Shown here in pieces: positions 8,054 through 16,051 of a stretch of DNA of 32,048 bases. The DNA is from Acidiphilium rubrum (GTDB lineage: Bacteria > Pseudomonadota > Alphaproteobacteria > Acetobacterales > Acetobacteraceae): positions 1 through 32,048 of the forward strand of contig NZ_FTNE01000029.1 of NCBI RefSeq assembly GCF_900156265.1, in the 5' to 3' direction. The position numbers and the translations under genes were made by a program. The first letter of the stretch is position 1. The number at the start of each line of letters is the position of its first letter. The notes under the pieces are model-generated. The model worked only from the letters and a program-made list of their open reading frames with translations. It ran no database searches and was not told where the DNA came from.

Positions 8054-8506
8054 ATGCCGCGGATCATCGTCGGGCCCGCCGATTTCGATCCCGGCACCGC
8101 GCTGGCCACGCTCGAGGCCGATGCCGGCGCCGTCGCCAGCTTTATCGGCATCGTGCGCGGCATCGCCGATAACCGGCCGCTCACGGCCCTCACGCTGGAA
8201 CACTACCCCGGCATGACCGAACAGGCCCTGGCCACCATCGCGAATACCGCAATGATCCGCTGGCGCCTGCTCGACTGCCTGATCATCCACCGCACCGGCC
8301 GGCTCGAACCCGGTGCGCGCATCGTGCTCGCCGCCGCCGCCAGCGCCCATCGCGGCGATGCGATCGAGGCGATGACCTTCCTGATCGACTGGCTGAAAAC
8401 CGACGCCCCGTTCTGGAAACACGAAGAGTTCCGCGACGGCACGGCACGCTGGGTCGCGCCGCGCGAGACCGACCAGAGCGCGCGGGATCGCTGGATCGAA
8501 CAGTAA
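8054..8506 (+). CDS. moaE: Molybdopterin synthase catalytic subunit MoaE
   Basis: It transfers two sulfurs from MoaD to precursor Z to make molybdopterin. The 150 residues carry family hallmarks: FIGIVRG near residue 34, LEHYPGM near 55, the IIHRTGRLEPG strand, the SAHRGDAIEA segment, and the WLKTDAPFWKHE motif with the active-site lysines at about residues 116 and 123. It is 2 bp downstream of moaD and ends the rightward operon. Confidence 0.96.
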   Translation: MPRIIVGPADFDPGTALATLEADAGAVASFIGIVRGIADNRPLTALTLEHYPGMTEQALATIANTAMIRWRLLDCLIIHRTGRLEPGARIVLAAAASAHRGDAIEAMTFLIDWLKTDAPFWKHEEFRDGTARWVAPRETDQSARDRWIEQ

Positions 8507-8689
8507 AAGGCCAGATCGGCCAGCGCTGCCCTGGTATTTCCGCTCAAGCCGCACCCCTGCGAACCCGTCGCTCGGTCCAACCGCCGACCGCGACGCAGCC
8601 CGATAGCGGACGCCCCAGGCGTCCAGGTTACGCCGTGTGGCGTCCCCAAACCCAGCAGTTTTGTTTCAGAACGCTGTTATCCGACAATT

Positions 8690-8734
8690 TTGAAATAACA
8701 GTATCAAATACTAGATATAATAATATTATTTCAA
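8690..8734. repeat. 9-bp inverted repeat upstream of CtrA-like gene
   Basis: TTGAAATAA at 8690-8698 and its reverse complement TTATTTCAA at 8726-8734 are separated by 27 A/T-rich bases. It could be an operator for a dimeric regulator or a cruciform-prone segment. It lies about 30 bp upstream of the proposed -35 box, a normal place for an activator or silencer site. Confidence 0.5.
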
Positions 8735-8762
8735 CAATTACTATCAAATTAAAATTATTTTG

Positions 8763-8791
8763 TTGACGAGCACGTCTTTCGGTTGTATTGA
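8763..8791 (+). promoter_or_regulatory. Promoter of the CtrA-like regulator gene
   Basis: TTGACG (8763-8768) and TATTGA (8786-8791) are 17 bp apart, a good sigma-70 match. Transcription would begin near 8798, giving a leader of about 20 nt with a GGGGG ribosome-binding site at 8807-8811. A single TTAACC half-site, the word bound by CtrA, overlaps the start region at 8801-8806. A full TTAA-N7-TTAA site is not visible. Confidence 0.55.
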
Positions 8792-8816
8792 TTGATCATA
8801 TTAACCGGGGGTTGTG

Positions 8817-9584
8817 ATGAAAATACTCATTTTTGGGCATATACTCGATAATAAAGACATCATGACGATGTTCTTCAAATCGAAACTCGTCGTCGTCGAT
8901 GAAACCGCGGAGTCCGAGGAGGCACTCGATCTCGCCCGGTTCTACGATTACGATGCCGTTCTGCTGCGCCTCGCGGACACACGGTCCGCCGAAATCGAAT
9001 TGATCCGCCGCCTGCGGATCGGCGGCCTGCGCTGCCCGATCGTCGCGGTGGCGCACAGCCTCGGCGAATCAAGCCGCCTGCGGGTGCTCGAAGCCGGCGT
9101 CGACGATCTGATCGTCAACGCGACCTCACAGGAGGAAATCTTTCTCCGCGTGCAGAATCAGGTTCGCCGCAGCCGCGGCTTCCAAAGCCCATCACTCGTG
9201 ATCGGCAACGTCCAGATCAACATGAACGCGAAAAAGATTTTCGTGGGCGACATCGAGGTCAGCCTCACCAAAAAAGAATACCAGATCGTGGAAATCCTCG
9301 CCCTGCGCAAAGGCTGCGTTCTCAGCAAGGAAGCGATCCTCGATCACCTCTACGGCGGGCTCGACGAGCCCAACCCCAAGATCATCGACGTGTTCATCTG
9401 CAAGATCCGCAAAAAACTGCTGGCGCTCGGCGCCGACGACCTGATCGAAACCAACTGGGGTCGCGGTTATCTGGTGGTCGAAAAACGCAGCCCAGACTAC
9501 GCGCCACAGCCCAAACCGGCCGAACCGGTCGAGCAAAACGACGCGCGGCTCCGTGCCGGCTTGTTCCTCAGGGTTGGAACCTGA
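8817..9584 (+). CDS. CtrA-like response regulator with degenerate receiver
   Basis: The 255-residue protein has the two-domain layout of OmpR-family regulators. Residues about 128-222 match the CtrA winged-helix DNA-binding domain very closely (TKKEYQIVEILALRKG, HLYGGLDEP, KIIDVFICKIRKK, WGRGY). The receiver domain aligns without gaps to Caulobacter CtrA over its first 51 residues, but the phospho-acceptor Asp51 is Arg (YDYDAVLLR). The acidic pair at 8-9 is His-Ile, and the usual T-K-P loop reads V-N-A. Phosphorylation by the CckA/ChpT relay should therefore be impossible. A Pro-rich tail follows residue 225. I take the ATG at 8817; a GTG lies one codon earlier. It is convergent with hpnH. 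Confidence 0.9.
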   Translation: MKILIFGHILDNKDIMTMFFKSKLVVVDETAESEEALDLARFYDYDAVLLRLADTRSAEIELIRRLRIGGLRCPIVAVAHSLGESSRLRVLEAGVDDLIVNATSQEEIFLRVQNQVRRSRGFQSPSLVIGNVQINMNAKKIFVGDIEVSLTKKEYQIVEILALRKGCVLSKEAILDHLYGGLDEPNPKIIDVFICKIRKKLLALGADDLIETNWGRGYLVVEKRSPDYAPQPKPAEPVEQNDARLRAGLFLRVGT

Positions 9585-9620
9585 TCATGTCCCAACCCCT
9601 GGGTAACTGCCCTGGAACTC

Positions 9621-10772
9621 TCAGTCGGCGCTATCGACCACGGCCGGCTTGGCGTGAATCTCAGCCATCTTCTGCTCGACATGGCGTGAAAACACGTAAT
9701 CCGCCGGCCGCTGGTGATCGAGCGGAATGTCTGCCGCCATCGCGCCCTCAGTCTTGATCCCCTGGATCGCCAGCTTGACCATTTTCCACGGCCGCTTGAC
9801 CGAATCGACCACCGCCGTCGCCTCGAAACCGGAATGAACCATGCAATCGGCGCATTTCTCATAATTGCCGACGCCGTATTTATCCCAATCCGTCGACTCC
9901 ATCAGCTCCTTGTAGGTCTTGGCGTAACCTTCACCGAGCAGATAGCAAGGCCGCTGCCAGCCGAACACGTTGCGGGTCGGGTTGCCCCACGGTGTGCATT
10001 TATACGTCTGATTACCCGCCAGGAAATCGAGGAACAACGGTGACTGGTTGAACTTCCACGCCTGACCGCGCGCCTTGCGCTCCTTGCCGTGACGGAAAAT
10101 CGCGCGGAACAATTCCTTGGTGCGCTGCCGATTCAGGAAATGCTCCTGGTCCGGCGCCCGCTCATAGGCATAGCCCGGCGAGGTCATCACGCCATCGACC
10201 CCGATTTCGTTAACCGTATCCAGAAACCCGGCAACCCGGGCCGGATCGGTGCCATCGAACAGCGTGCAATTGATCGAAACCCGGAAGCCCTTGGCCTTCG
10301 CGAGCTTGATCGCGGCAACCGCGCGCTCGTACACGCCTTCCTGGCTCACCGCATTGTCGTGCATCTGCTTGTCGCCATCCAGATGAATGTCCCAGCAGAA
10401 ATTCTTGTGCGGCTTGTACTGGTCGATCTTTTTCTCGAGCAGCAGCGCATTGGTGCACAAATAAATGAACTTGCCGCGCGCGAGAATCTTCTCGACGATC
10501 TCCGGCATCTCCTTGTGCAGCAGCGGCTCGCCACCGGCGATCGCCACCACCGGCGCGCCGCACTCATCCACCGCCTCGAGCGCATCCGCCACCGAAAGCC
10601 GCTGGTTCAGGATGGGTGCCGGATAATCGATCTTGCCGCAGCCCGAGCAGGCCAGATTACAGCGGAACAACGGCTCCAGCATCAGCACCAGCGGATAACG
10701 CTTCCGCCCCGTCAGATGCTGCTTGAGCACGTAAGACCCGACCTTGATCGCCTGATTAAGCGGCACGCCCAT
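9621..10772 (-). CDS. hpnH: HpnH, radical SAM adenosylhopane synthase
   Basis: HpnH adds an adenosyl group from S-adenosylmethionine to diploptene, the first step toward C35 bacteriohopanepolyols. The 383 residues contain the radical SAM cluster motif C38-x3-C42-x2-C45 (CNLACSGC), preceded by YPLVLMLEPLFR and followed by GKIDYP, all strongly conserved in HpnH. A GGEP segment follows near residue 88. The ATG at 10772 was chosen because AGGAG lies 7 bp upstream and homologues begin at this point; an earlier in-frame ATG at 10814 is less likely. It is 52 bp downstream of ispH on the same strand. Confidence 0.95.
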   Translation of the reverse strand: MGVPLNQAIKVGSYVLKQHLTGRKRYPLVLMLEPLFRCNLACSGCGKIDYPAPILNQRLSVADALEAVDECGAPVVAIAGGEPLLHKEMPEIVEKILARGKFIYLCTNALLLEKKIDQYKPHKNFCWDIHLDGDKQMHDNAVSQEGVYERAVAAIKLAKAKGFRVSINCTLFDGTDPARVAGFLDTVNEIGVDGVMTSPGYAYERAPDQEHFLNRQRTKELFRAIFRHGKERKARGQAWKFNQSPLFLDFLAGNQTYKCTPWGNPTRNVFGWQRPCYLLGEGYAKTYKELMESTDWDKYGVGNYEKCADCMVHSGFEATAVVDSVKRPWKMVKLAIQGIKTEGAMAADIPLDHQRPADYVFSRHVEQKMAEIHAKPAVVDSAD

Positions 10773-10824
10773 AAGATAACTCCTGAAACCCTTGAACTGG
10801 ATAGACGACGTCAAAACCGGACGT

Positions 10825-11823
10825 TTAGTCGTCGCTCACTTCACTCGGCAGCTTGAACCGCACGTCTTCCGGCGTGCCGGCCAGCATTTCGACCTCGATC
10901 GGCCCAAACCGCTTCAACCCTTCGAGCACGCCGCGCACCAGTACCTCCGGCGCCGAAGCGCCCGCGGTCACACCCACCACCGAAATGCCCTCGAACCACG
11001 CGGCATCCAGATGATCCGCATCGTCAATCAGATACGACGGCCGGCCAAGCTCCGCACCAATCTCGCGCAACCGGTTCGAGTTCGACGAATTGCGGCTCCC
11101 GACCACCAGGATCAGCTCGACCTGCTCGGCCAGATGCCGCACCGCTTCCTGGCGGTTCTGCGTCGCGTAGCAAATATCGCGCACATCCGGCCCGGTTATG
11201 GTCGGAAACCGCGCCGTCAGCGCCGCGATGATCCCACGCGTGTCATCCACCGACAGCGTGGTCTGCGTGATATAGGACAGCATGGCCGGGTTTTCGACCG
11301 TCAGCGTCGCCACGTCCTCGACCGTCTGCACCAAATACACCTGGCCATCGATCTGCCCGATCGTGCCCTCAACCTCGGCATGGCCGGCATGCCCGATCAG
11401 AATGATCTCGCGCCCCTGACCGGCGTAACGCCGCCCCTCGGAATGGACCTTGGCCACCAGCGGGCAGGTCGCATCGATCACCGGCAGCGAACGATCGCTG
11501 GCCGCCTTCTGTACCTTCCGGGCCACCCCATGCGCCGAAAACACCGTGATCGCGCCGTCCGGCACCTCACTGATCTCATCGACGAACACAGCCCCGCGCG
11601 CGCGCAAATCCTCGACCACATGCCGGTTGTGCACAATTTCGTGACGCACATAAATCGGCGGCCCAAACTTCACCAAGGCGCGCTCGACAATCTCGATCGC
11701 CCGCTCCACCCCGGCACAAAACCCGCGCGGCTGCGCCAGAACCACCTTCATGGTCGGCACCACGCCCGCAGCGGCATCCGACCCCGCCTGGGTCAGTTCA
11801 GTCGAAGTCAGGGACATATCCAT
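10825..11823 (-). CDS. ispH: 4-hydroxy-3-methylbut-2-enyl diphosphate reductase
   Basis: IspH is the last MEP-pathway enzyme, an iron-sulfur protein that turns HMBPP into IPP and DMAPP. The 332 residues show the three cluster cysteines: C36 (PRGFCAGV), C120 (DATCPL) and C218 (DICYAT). HEIVHN, SAHGV and [11 protein letters not shown] are also conserved. An N-terminal extension of about 24 residues precedes the usual [11 protein letters not shown] start, so ATG 11751 is a possible alternative; the 11823 start has an AAAGGG site upstream. Adjacency to hpnH and divergence from dxs place it in an isoprenoid/hopanoid block. Confidence 0.96.
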   Translation of the reverse strand: MDMSLTSTELTQAGSDAAAGVVPTMKVVLAQPRGFCAGVERAIEIVERALVKFGPPIYVRHEIVHNRHVVEDLRARGAVFVDEISEVPDGAITVFSAHGVARKVQKAASDRSLPVIDATCPLVAKVHSEGRRYAGQGREIILIGHAGHAEVEGTIGQIDGQVYLVQTVEDVATLTVENPAMLSYITQTTLSVDDTRGIIAALTARFPTITGPDVRDICYATQNRQEAVRHLAEQVELILVVGSRNSSNSNRLREIGAELGRPSYLIDDADHLDAAWFEGISVVGVTAGASAPEVLVRGVLEGLKRFGPIEVEMLAGTPEDVRFKLPSEVSDD

Positions 11824-12162
11824 CGAGCTGACGCCCTTTCGTGATCCGTGGGAATATCAGAGTCGCCGCCTGGATCCGGCGCGATCTCATTGCAAGAGAC
11901 TATCAGAGTAGGTCATCGCCCCGCGATTCCGCAAGGCCCGCTGCCGCAACGCAGCGTGAACCGCCGCACACCCGCCATGCCTGTTGCGAATTTGCCATGC
12001 TCGCGCGCCAATCCAGCCCCCCGGTTTCATTCCGGCGCAGTTCGGCTTATGTCTGTCTCTAATAAAAGCCTGACTCACGCACCGGCGCTCTTGCGTCATC
12101 CGCCCGTCGATGGTCGGACCGACAAACCCGGCGCTGAGCAGACGGATCGTAAAGGACGTAAC
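11824..12162. other. Shared regulatory region between ispH and dxs
   Basis: This interval separates the first and last MEP-pathway genes, which are transcribed away from each other. I see a 9-bp direct repeat TATCAGAGT (11855-11863 and 11901-11909), starts 46 bp apart, on the ispH side, and a GC-rich stretch after it. No promoter matches well enough to call on either strand. Open frames on both strands lack family features. A known riboswitch is not recognisable. Confidence 0.4.
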
Positions 12163-12219
12163 ATGATGGCCCATGACACAAGCGATCGTTCGGAGTTGCA
12201 CACCGAGGGCCGCGCCTGA
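12163..12219 (+). CDS. 18-codon upstream minigene overlapping dxs
   Basis: The ATG at 12163 is preceded at good spacing by AAAGGA (12151-12156). It opens an 18-codon frame, [18 protein letters not shown], whose TGA overlaps the dxs ATG in TGATG. By contrast, dxs itself has little ribosome-binding sequence other than the GAGGG inside this minigene. The arrangement suggests translational coupling or a leader peptide. It has no attenuator-like codon run or obvious terminator. The peptide may have no function of its own. Confidence 0.4.
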   Translation: MMAHDTSDRSELHTEGRA

Positions 12220-14162
12220 TGCCGCCCCGCACCCCGTTGCTCGACCGCATCAACATCCCCTCCGACCTGCGCAATCTCTCCGGCGAGCAGCTGCGCCAAC
12301 TGGCCGATGAACTGCGTGCCGAAACGATCGACACCGTCTCCATCACCGGCGGCCATCTCGGCGCGTCGCTCGGCGTCGTCGAACTCACCGTCGCCATCCA
12401 TGCGGTGTTCGACACCCCGCGCGACCGGCTGATCTGGGATGTCGGCCACCAGACCTACCCGCATAAAATCCTCACCGGCCGGCGCGACCGCATCCGCACC
12501 CTGCGCCAGCCCGGCGGCCTGTCCGGCTTCACCCGCCGCTCGGAGAGCGAATACGACCCGTTCGGCGCCGCCCATTCCTCCACCTCGATCTCGGCCGGCC
12601 TCGGCATGGCCATCGCGCGCGACCTAAAGGGCGACACCCCCCAGCGCAACGTTATCGCGGTCATCGGCGATGGTGCGATGTCCGCCGGCATGGCCTATGA
12701 GGCGATGAACAACGCCGGCGCGAGCAAATCCCGCCTGATCGTGGTGCTGAACGACAACGATATGTCGATCGCTCCGCCGGTCGGCGCCATGAGCGCCTAT
12801 CTTTCGCGCCTGATCTCCTCGCGTAGCTTCCTGTCGTTGCGCGACTTCGCCGCCCGCATGGCCAAGCGCTTCCCCCGCACCCTGGAACGCACCGCCAAGC
12901 GCGCCGAGGAATACGCCCGCGGCATCCTGACCGGCGGCACCCTGTTCGAGGAACTCGGCTTTTATTATGTCGGCCCGATCGACGGTCACAATCTCGACCA
13001 TCTGCTGCCGGTCCTGCGCAACCTGCGCGATGCCGAGGGCGAGGAACCGATCCTGCTGCACGTCGTCACCCAGAAGGGCAAAGGCTACGCGCCCGCCGAA
13101 GCCTCGGCCGACAAATACCACGGCGTCTCGAAATTCAACGTCGTCACCGGCGAACAGGCCAAGGCGCCACCCGGCCCGCCGTCCTACACCAAAGTTTTCG
13201 CCACCGCCCTGATCGCCGAGGCCGAGGCCAACCCGAACATCGTCACCGTCACCGCCGCCATGCCCGGCGGCACCGGGCTCGATGCGTTCGGCAAGCGCTT
13301 CCCCGCCCGCACCTTCGATGTCGGCATCGCCGAGCAGCACGCCGTCACCTTCGCCGCCGGCATGGCGACCGAGGGCATGGCACCGTTCTGCGCCATCTAT
13401 TCCACCTTCCTGCAACGCGGCTACGACCAGGTGGTCCACGACGTCGCGCTGCAATCCCTGCCGGTCCGCTTCGCGATGGACCGCGCCGGCATGGTCGGCG
13501 CCGATGGCGCAACCCATGCCGGCGTGTACGATCTCGCCTTCCTTGGCTGCCTGCCAGGCTTCATCATCATGGCCCCGTCCGACGAGGTCGAACTGATGGA
13601 TTGCGTCGCCACCGCCGCCATCATCGACGATCGTCCCTCCGCCTTCCGCTACCCGCGCGGCGAGGGCATCGGCCTCGAACTGCCGGCCCGCGGCACGCCC
13701 TGGGAAATCGGCAAAGGCCGCATGATCCGCGAGGGCAGCAGCGTCGCCATCCTCGCCCTCGGCCCGCGCCTGCACGATGCGCTGAAAGCCGCCGATGAAC
13801 TCGCTGCCCGCGGCTTTCCCACCAGCGTGGCCGATGCGCGCTTCATGAAACCGCTCGACACCGCCTTGATCGACCAACTCGCCCGCCACCACGAAGTGCT
13901 GATCACCATCGAGGACGGTGCCGCCGGCGGTTTCGGCGCCGCCGTCGCGCATCACCTCGCCTGGTCCGGCGCGTTCGACCACGGTTTGCGCTTCCGCCCG
14001 ATGACCCTGCCGGACCGCTATATCGATCACAACACCCCGGCCGCCCAGCTGATCGATGCCGGGCTGACCGCCAAGGATATCGTGGCGCACGCGCTCGCCG
14101 CTCTCGGACGCAGCGGTCATGGCGAAAAAACGCATGCCCCGGTCGCAATTCCGGCGCAGTGA
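12219..14162 (+). CDS. dxs: 1-deoxy-D-xylulose-5-phosphate synthase
   Basis: Dxs condenses pyruvate and glyceraldehyde-3-phosphate using thiamine diphosphate, the entry and main flux-control step of the MEP pathway. The 647 residues are full length. Visible landmarks are [14 protein letters not shown] (about 44-57), the [15 protein letters not shown] segment, the thiamine-binding [15 protein letters not shown], the [18 protein letters not shown] segment of the transketolase pyrimidine domain, and [15 protein letters not shown]. Its stop overlaps a GTG in the hpnM frame. It heads dxs-hpnM-hpnI-hpnJ-hpnK, linking isoprenoid supply to hopanoid decoration. Confidence 0.97.
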   Translation: MPPRTPLLDRINIPSDLRNLSGEQLRQLADELRAETIDTVSITGGHLGASLGVVELTVAIHAVFDTPRDRLIWDVGHQTYPHKILTGRRDRIRTLRQPGGLSGFTRRSESEYDPFGAAHSSTSISAGLGMAIARDLKGDTPQRNVIAVIGDGAMSAGMAYEAMNNAGASKSRLIVVLNDNDMSIAPPVGAMSAYLSRLISSRSFLSLRDFAARMAKRFPRTLERTAKRAEEYARGILTGGTLFEELGFYYVGPIDGHNLDHLLPVLRNLRDAEGEEPILLHVVTQKGKGYAPAEASADKYHGVSKFNVVTGEQAKAPPGPPSYTKVFATALIAEAEANPNIVTVTAAMPGGTGLDAFGKRFPARTFDVGIAEQHAVTFAAGMATEGMAPFCAIYSTFLQRGYDQVVHDVALQSLPVRFAMDRAGMVGADGATHAGVYDLAFLGCLPGFIIMAPSDEVELMDCVATAAIIDDRPSAFRYPRGEGIGLELPARGTPWEIGKGRMIREGSSVAILALGPRLHDALKAADELAARGFPTSVADARFMKPLDTALIDQLARHHEVLITIEDGAAGGFGAAVAHHLAWSGAFDHGLRFRPMTLPDRYIDHNTPAAQLIDAGLTAKDIVAHALAALGRSGHGEKTHAPVAIPAQ

Positions 14163-14179
14163 TCCCATTATCTGTGGTC

Positions 14180-14815
14180 ATGAAACGCCGCATTCTCATC
14201 GCAGCACCGCTCCTCGCGGCGCTGCCCCTGGTGGTTCCGTCGGCACGCGCTGCTGCCACGGATGCCGCATCGATTGCCGCCCCGGTCACCGCGCTCGATC
14301 GCGCGCTGATCACCACAATGAAGTCCGCCAGCGCGGGTGCCAGCTTCATGACGCGCTATACCGCGCTCAAGCCGGTGGTCGAGCAGAGTTTCAACCTGCC
14401 GGTCATCCTGGAAACCTCGGCCGGCCTGCTCTGGTCGCAAATCCCGCCAGCGCAGCAGACCGAGTTGCAGACGCTGTTCACCCAATACACCGTCGCCAGC
14501 TACATCAGCAGCTTCAGCGGCTACGGCGGCCAAAAATTCGAAACCCTGCCCGGCAGCCGCAGCGTCGGCGCCAGCCGCGTCGTCACGACCGATCTGATCG
14601 CGCCGACCGGCCACAAGACCAAGCTCGCCTATGTCATGAGCCCGGCCGGCGCCACCTGGAAAATCACCGACGTCCTGTTTGAAGGCACCATCAGCAAGGT
14701 CGCGACCCAGCGTTCGGATTTCGGCAGCCTGATCGAGCCGGGCAATGCCACCAAACTGATCGCCGCGCTCAAACAGAAGGTCACTGCCCTGTCCGGCGGC
14801 GCGCTGCATGGCTGA
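14180..14815 (+). CDS. hpnM: HpnM, hopanoid-associated MlaC/Ttg2D-family protein
   Basis: The 211-residue protein begins with a signal peptide (MKRRILIAAPLLAALPLVVPSARA) and is probably periplasmic. The body follows the MlaC/Ttg2D phospholipid-carrier fold: FMTRYTALKPVVEQSFNLP, then a YTVASYISSFSGYGGQKF segment, then a WKITDVLFEGTISKVATQRSDF segment that is characteristic. In hopanoid clusters this family is called HpnM and is thought to carry lipids between membranes; direct evidence for hopanoid transport is limited. The ATG at 14180 gives a clean signal peptide; the GTG at 14159, overlapping the dxs stop, is the other choice. hpnI follows after 36 bp. Confidence 0.85.
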   Translation: MKRRILIAAPLLAALPLVVPSARAAATDAASIAAPVTALDRALITTMKSASAGASFMTRYTALKPVVEQSFNLPVILETSAGLLWSQIPPAQQTELQTLFTQYTVASYISSFSGYGGQKFETLPGSRSVGASRVVTTDLIAPTGHKTKLAYVMSPAGATWKITDVLFEGTISKVATQRSDFGSLIEPGNATKLIAALKQKVTALSGGALHG

Positions 14816-14851
14816 GCAGGGCCGCGCGCCGGGCCTGCTCCGAGTCTGATC

Positions 14852-16051
14852 ATGGTCGCCGTGCTACCCGCGCTGGCGGATGCGCTCTGCCTCGCAGGCC
14901 TCGCCCAGCAGGCGATCGGCGCCAGCCTGATCAAAATAAGCCCCCCCACACCGTCGAGCGGCAACCAACCCGCCATCACCCTGCTGAAACCGCTCTACGG
15001 CACCGAACCCCTGCTCGAAGCCGCGCTGGAATCATGCTTCCTGCTCGATTATCCGAAATTCCAACTGGTGTTCGGCGCCGCAGACCCCACGGACCCCGCG
15101 CTCGCCATCATCGCCGCCTTGCGCCGACGCTACCCGCAGGTCGATGTCACGGTCATCACCGGCCCCACCCCGCCCGGCCGCAACCGCAAGATCGCCAATC
15201 TGATCGCGATGCTGCCGGCCGCGAAACACGATCTGCTGGTGATCTCGGATGCCGATATCCACGCCAGGCCCGACTACCTCACCGCCATCGCAGCCGCGAC
15301 CAACGCGACGAACACCGGCCTGATCACCTCGTTCTACACCGGCTTGCCGGCGAGCCCCGCGCTGCCCGCCATGCTGGGCGCGATGCAGATCAACCATCAA
15401 TTCCTGCCCGGTGCCGCCATCGCGCGCGCGCTCGGCCGGCGCGATTGCCTGGGTGCCACCATGGCGCTCAGCCGCGCGACCCTCACCGCGATCGGCGGCC
15501 TGCCCGCCCTGCTCGACCATCTGGCCGATGACAACGTGCTCGGCCAGCGCGTCCGCGCCATCGGCCAGCCGATCAACCTCGCCCGCACCATCCCCGCCAC
15601 CAGCGTCACCGAATCGACGTTCAGGGCGCTGATCCGCCACGAGTTGCGCTGGGCGCGCACCATCCGTGCGCTGGTGCCCGGCGCCTATTGGGGGCTGATC
15701 GTCCAATTCCCGCTGTTCTGGGCGCTGGCCGGTCTGGTCCTGGCCGATTTCGCAACCTGGGCCTGGATTGTCGTCGCCCTCGCCGCCGGGCTGCGCTATG
15801 CCCTCGCCCGCCATCTCGAGCGTCGCCTCGGCCTCGCCGGCGGTGGCGCGAAATCCCCAACCCTTGCCAAAACCGCCGCGCCATGGCTTTTCCTCTTGCG
15901 CGACGGTCTTTCGGCGATCATTTTCGTGGCCAGTTTCTGGAGCGATACGGTCGATTGGCGGGGCCAGACGCTGCACGCCGATTCCGGCCGCAGCAACGGC
16001 GCGTTTTCCCCGGCAGCCAGTCCGGTACATGAGTTAGGATCGAAGCGATGA
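14852..16051 (+). CDS. hpnI: HpnI, hopanoid glycosyltransferase (GT2)
   Basis: This GT2 family protein of the ceramide glucosyltransferase type is predicted to attach N-acetylglucosamine to bacteriohopanetetrol. The 399 residues show a short hydrophobic N-terminus, SDADI with the metal-binding D133-x-D135, GADP-like nucleotide-site residues near 75, a GATMALSR acceptor-site segment, and a HELRWARTIR segment matching the (Q/R)xxRW signature. Two hydrophobic helices near 280-310 anchor it to the inner membrane. It overlaps hpnJ by four bases (ATGA). The function comes from work on the Burkholderia cluster, recalled here rather than checked. Confidence 0.92.
   Translation: MVAVLPALADALCLAGLAQQAIGASLIKISPPTPSSGNQPAITLLKPLYGTEPLLEAALESCFLLDYPKFQLVFGAADPTDPALAIIAALRRRYPQVDVTVITGPTPPGRNRKIANLIAMLPAAKHDLLVISDADIHARPDYLTAIAAATNATNTGLITSFYTGLPASPALPAMLGAMQINHQFLPGAAIARALGRRDCLGATMALSRATLTAIGGLPALLDHLADDNVLGQRVRAIGQPINLARTIPATSVTESTFRALIRHELRWARTIRALVPGAYWGLIVQFPLFWALAGLVLADFATWAWIVVALAAGLRYALARHLERRLGLAGGGAKSPTLAKTAAPWLFLLRDGLSAIIFVASFWSDTVDWRGQTLHADSGRSNGAFSPAASPVHELGSKR

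Larger units (their letters stand above)
8507..8816. other. Intergenic region with AT-rich control segment
   Basis: The first half is GC-rich and holds a perfect GGACGCC-CCA-GGCGTCC hairpin (8608-8624) without a T tract. From about 8660 to 8800 the base composition switches to strongly A/T-rich, unlike anything else in the window. This part contains a 9-bp inverted repeat, TTGAAATAA (8690-8698) and TTATTTCAA (8726-8734), the palindrome AATAATATTATT, and the direct repeat TATCAAAT (at about 8702 and 8742). It leads into a promoter for the CtrA-like gene. No coding signature was seen. Confidence 0.6.

Noticed and set aside
8608-8624. GGACGCC-CCA-GGCGTCC as a terminator for moaE
   Set aside because: The stem is perfect but no T tract follows on either strand, and it is about 100 bp after the stop.
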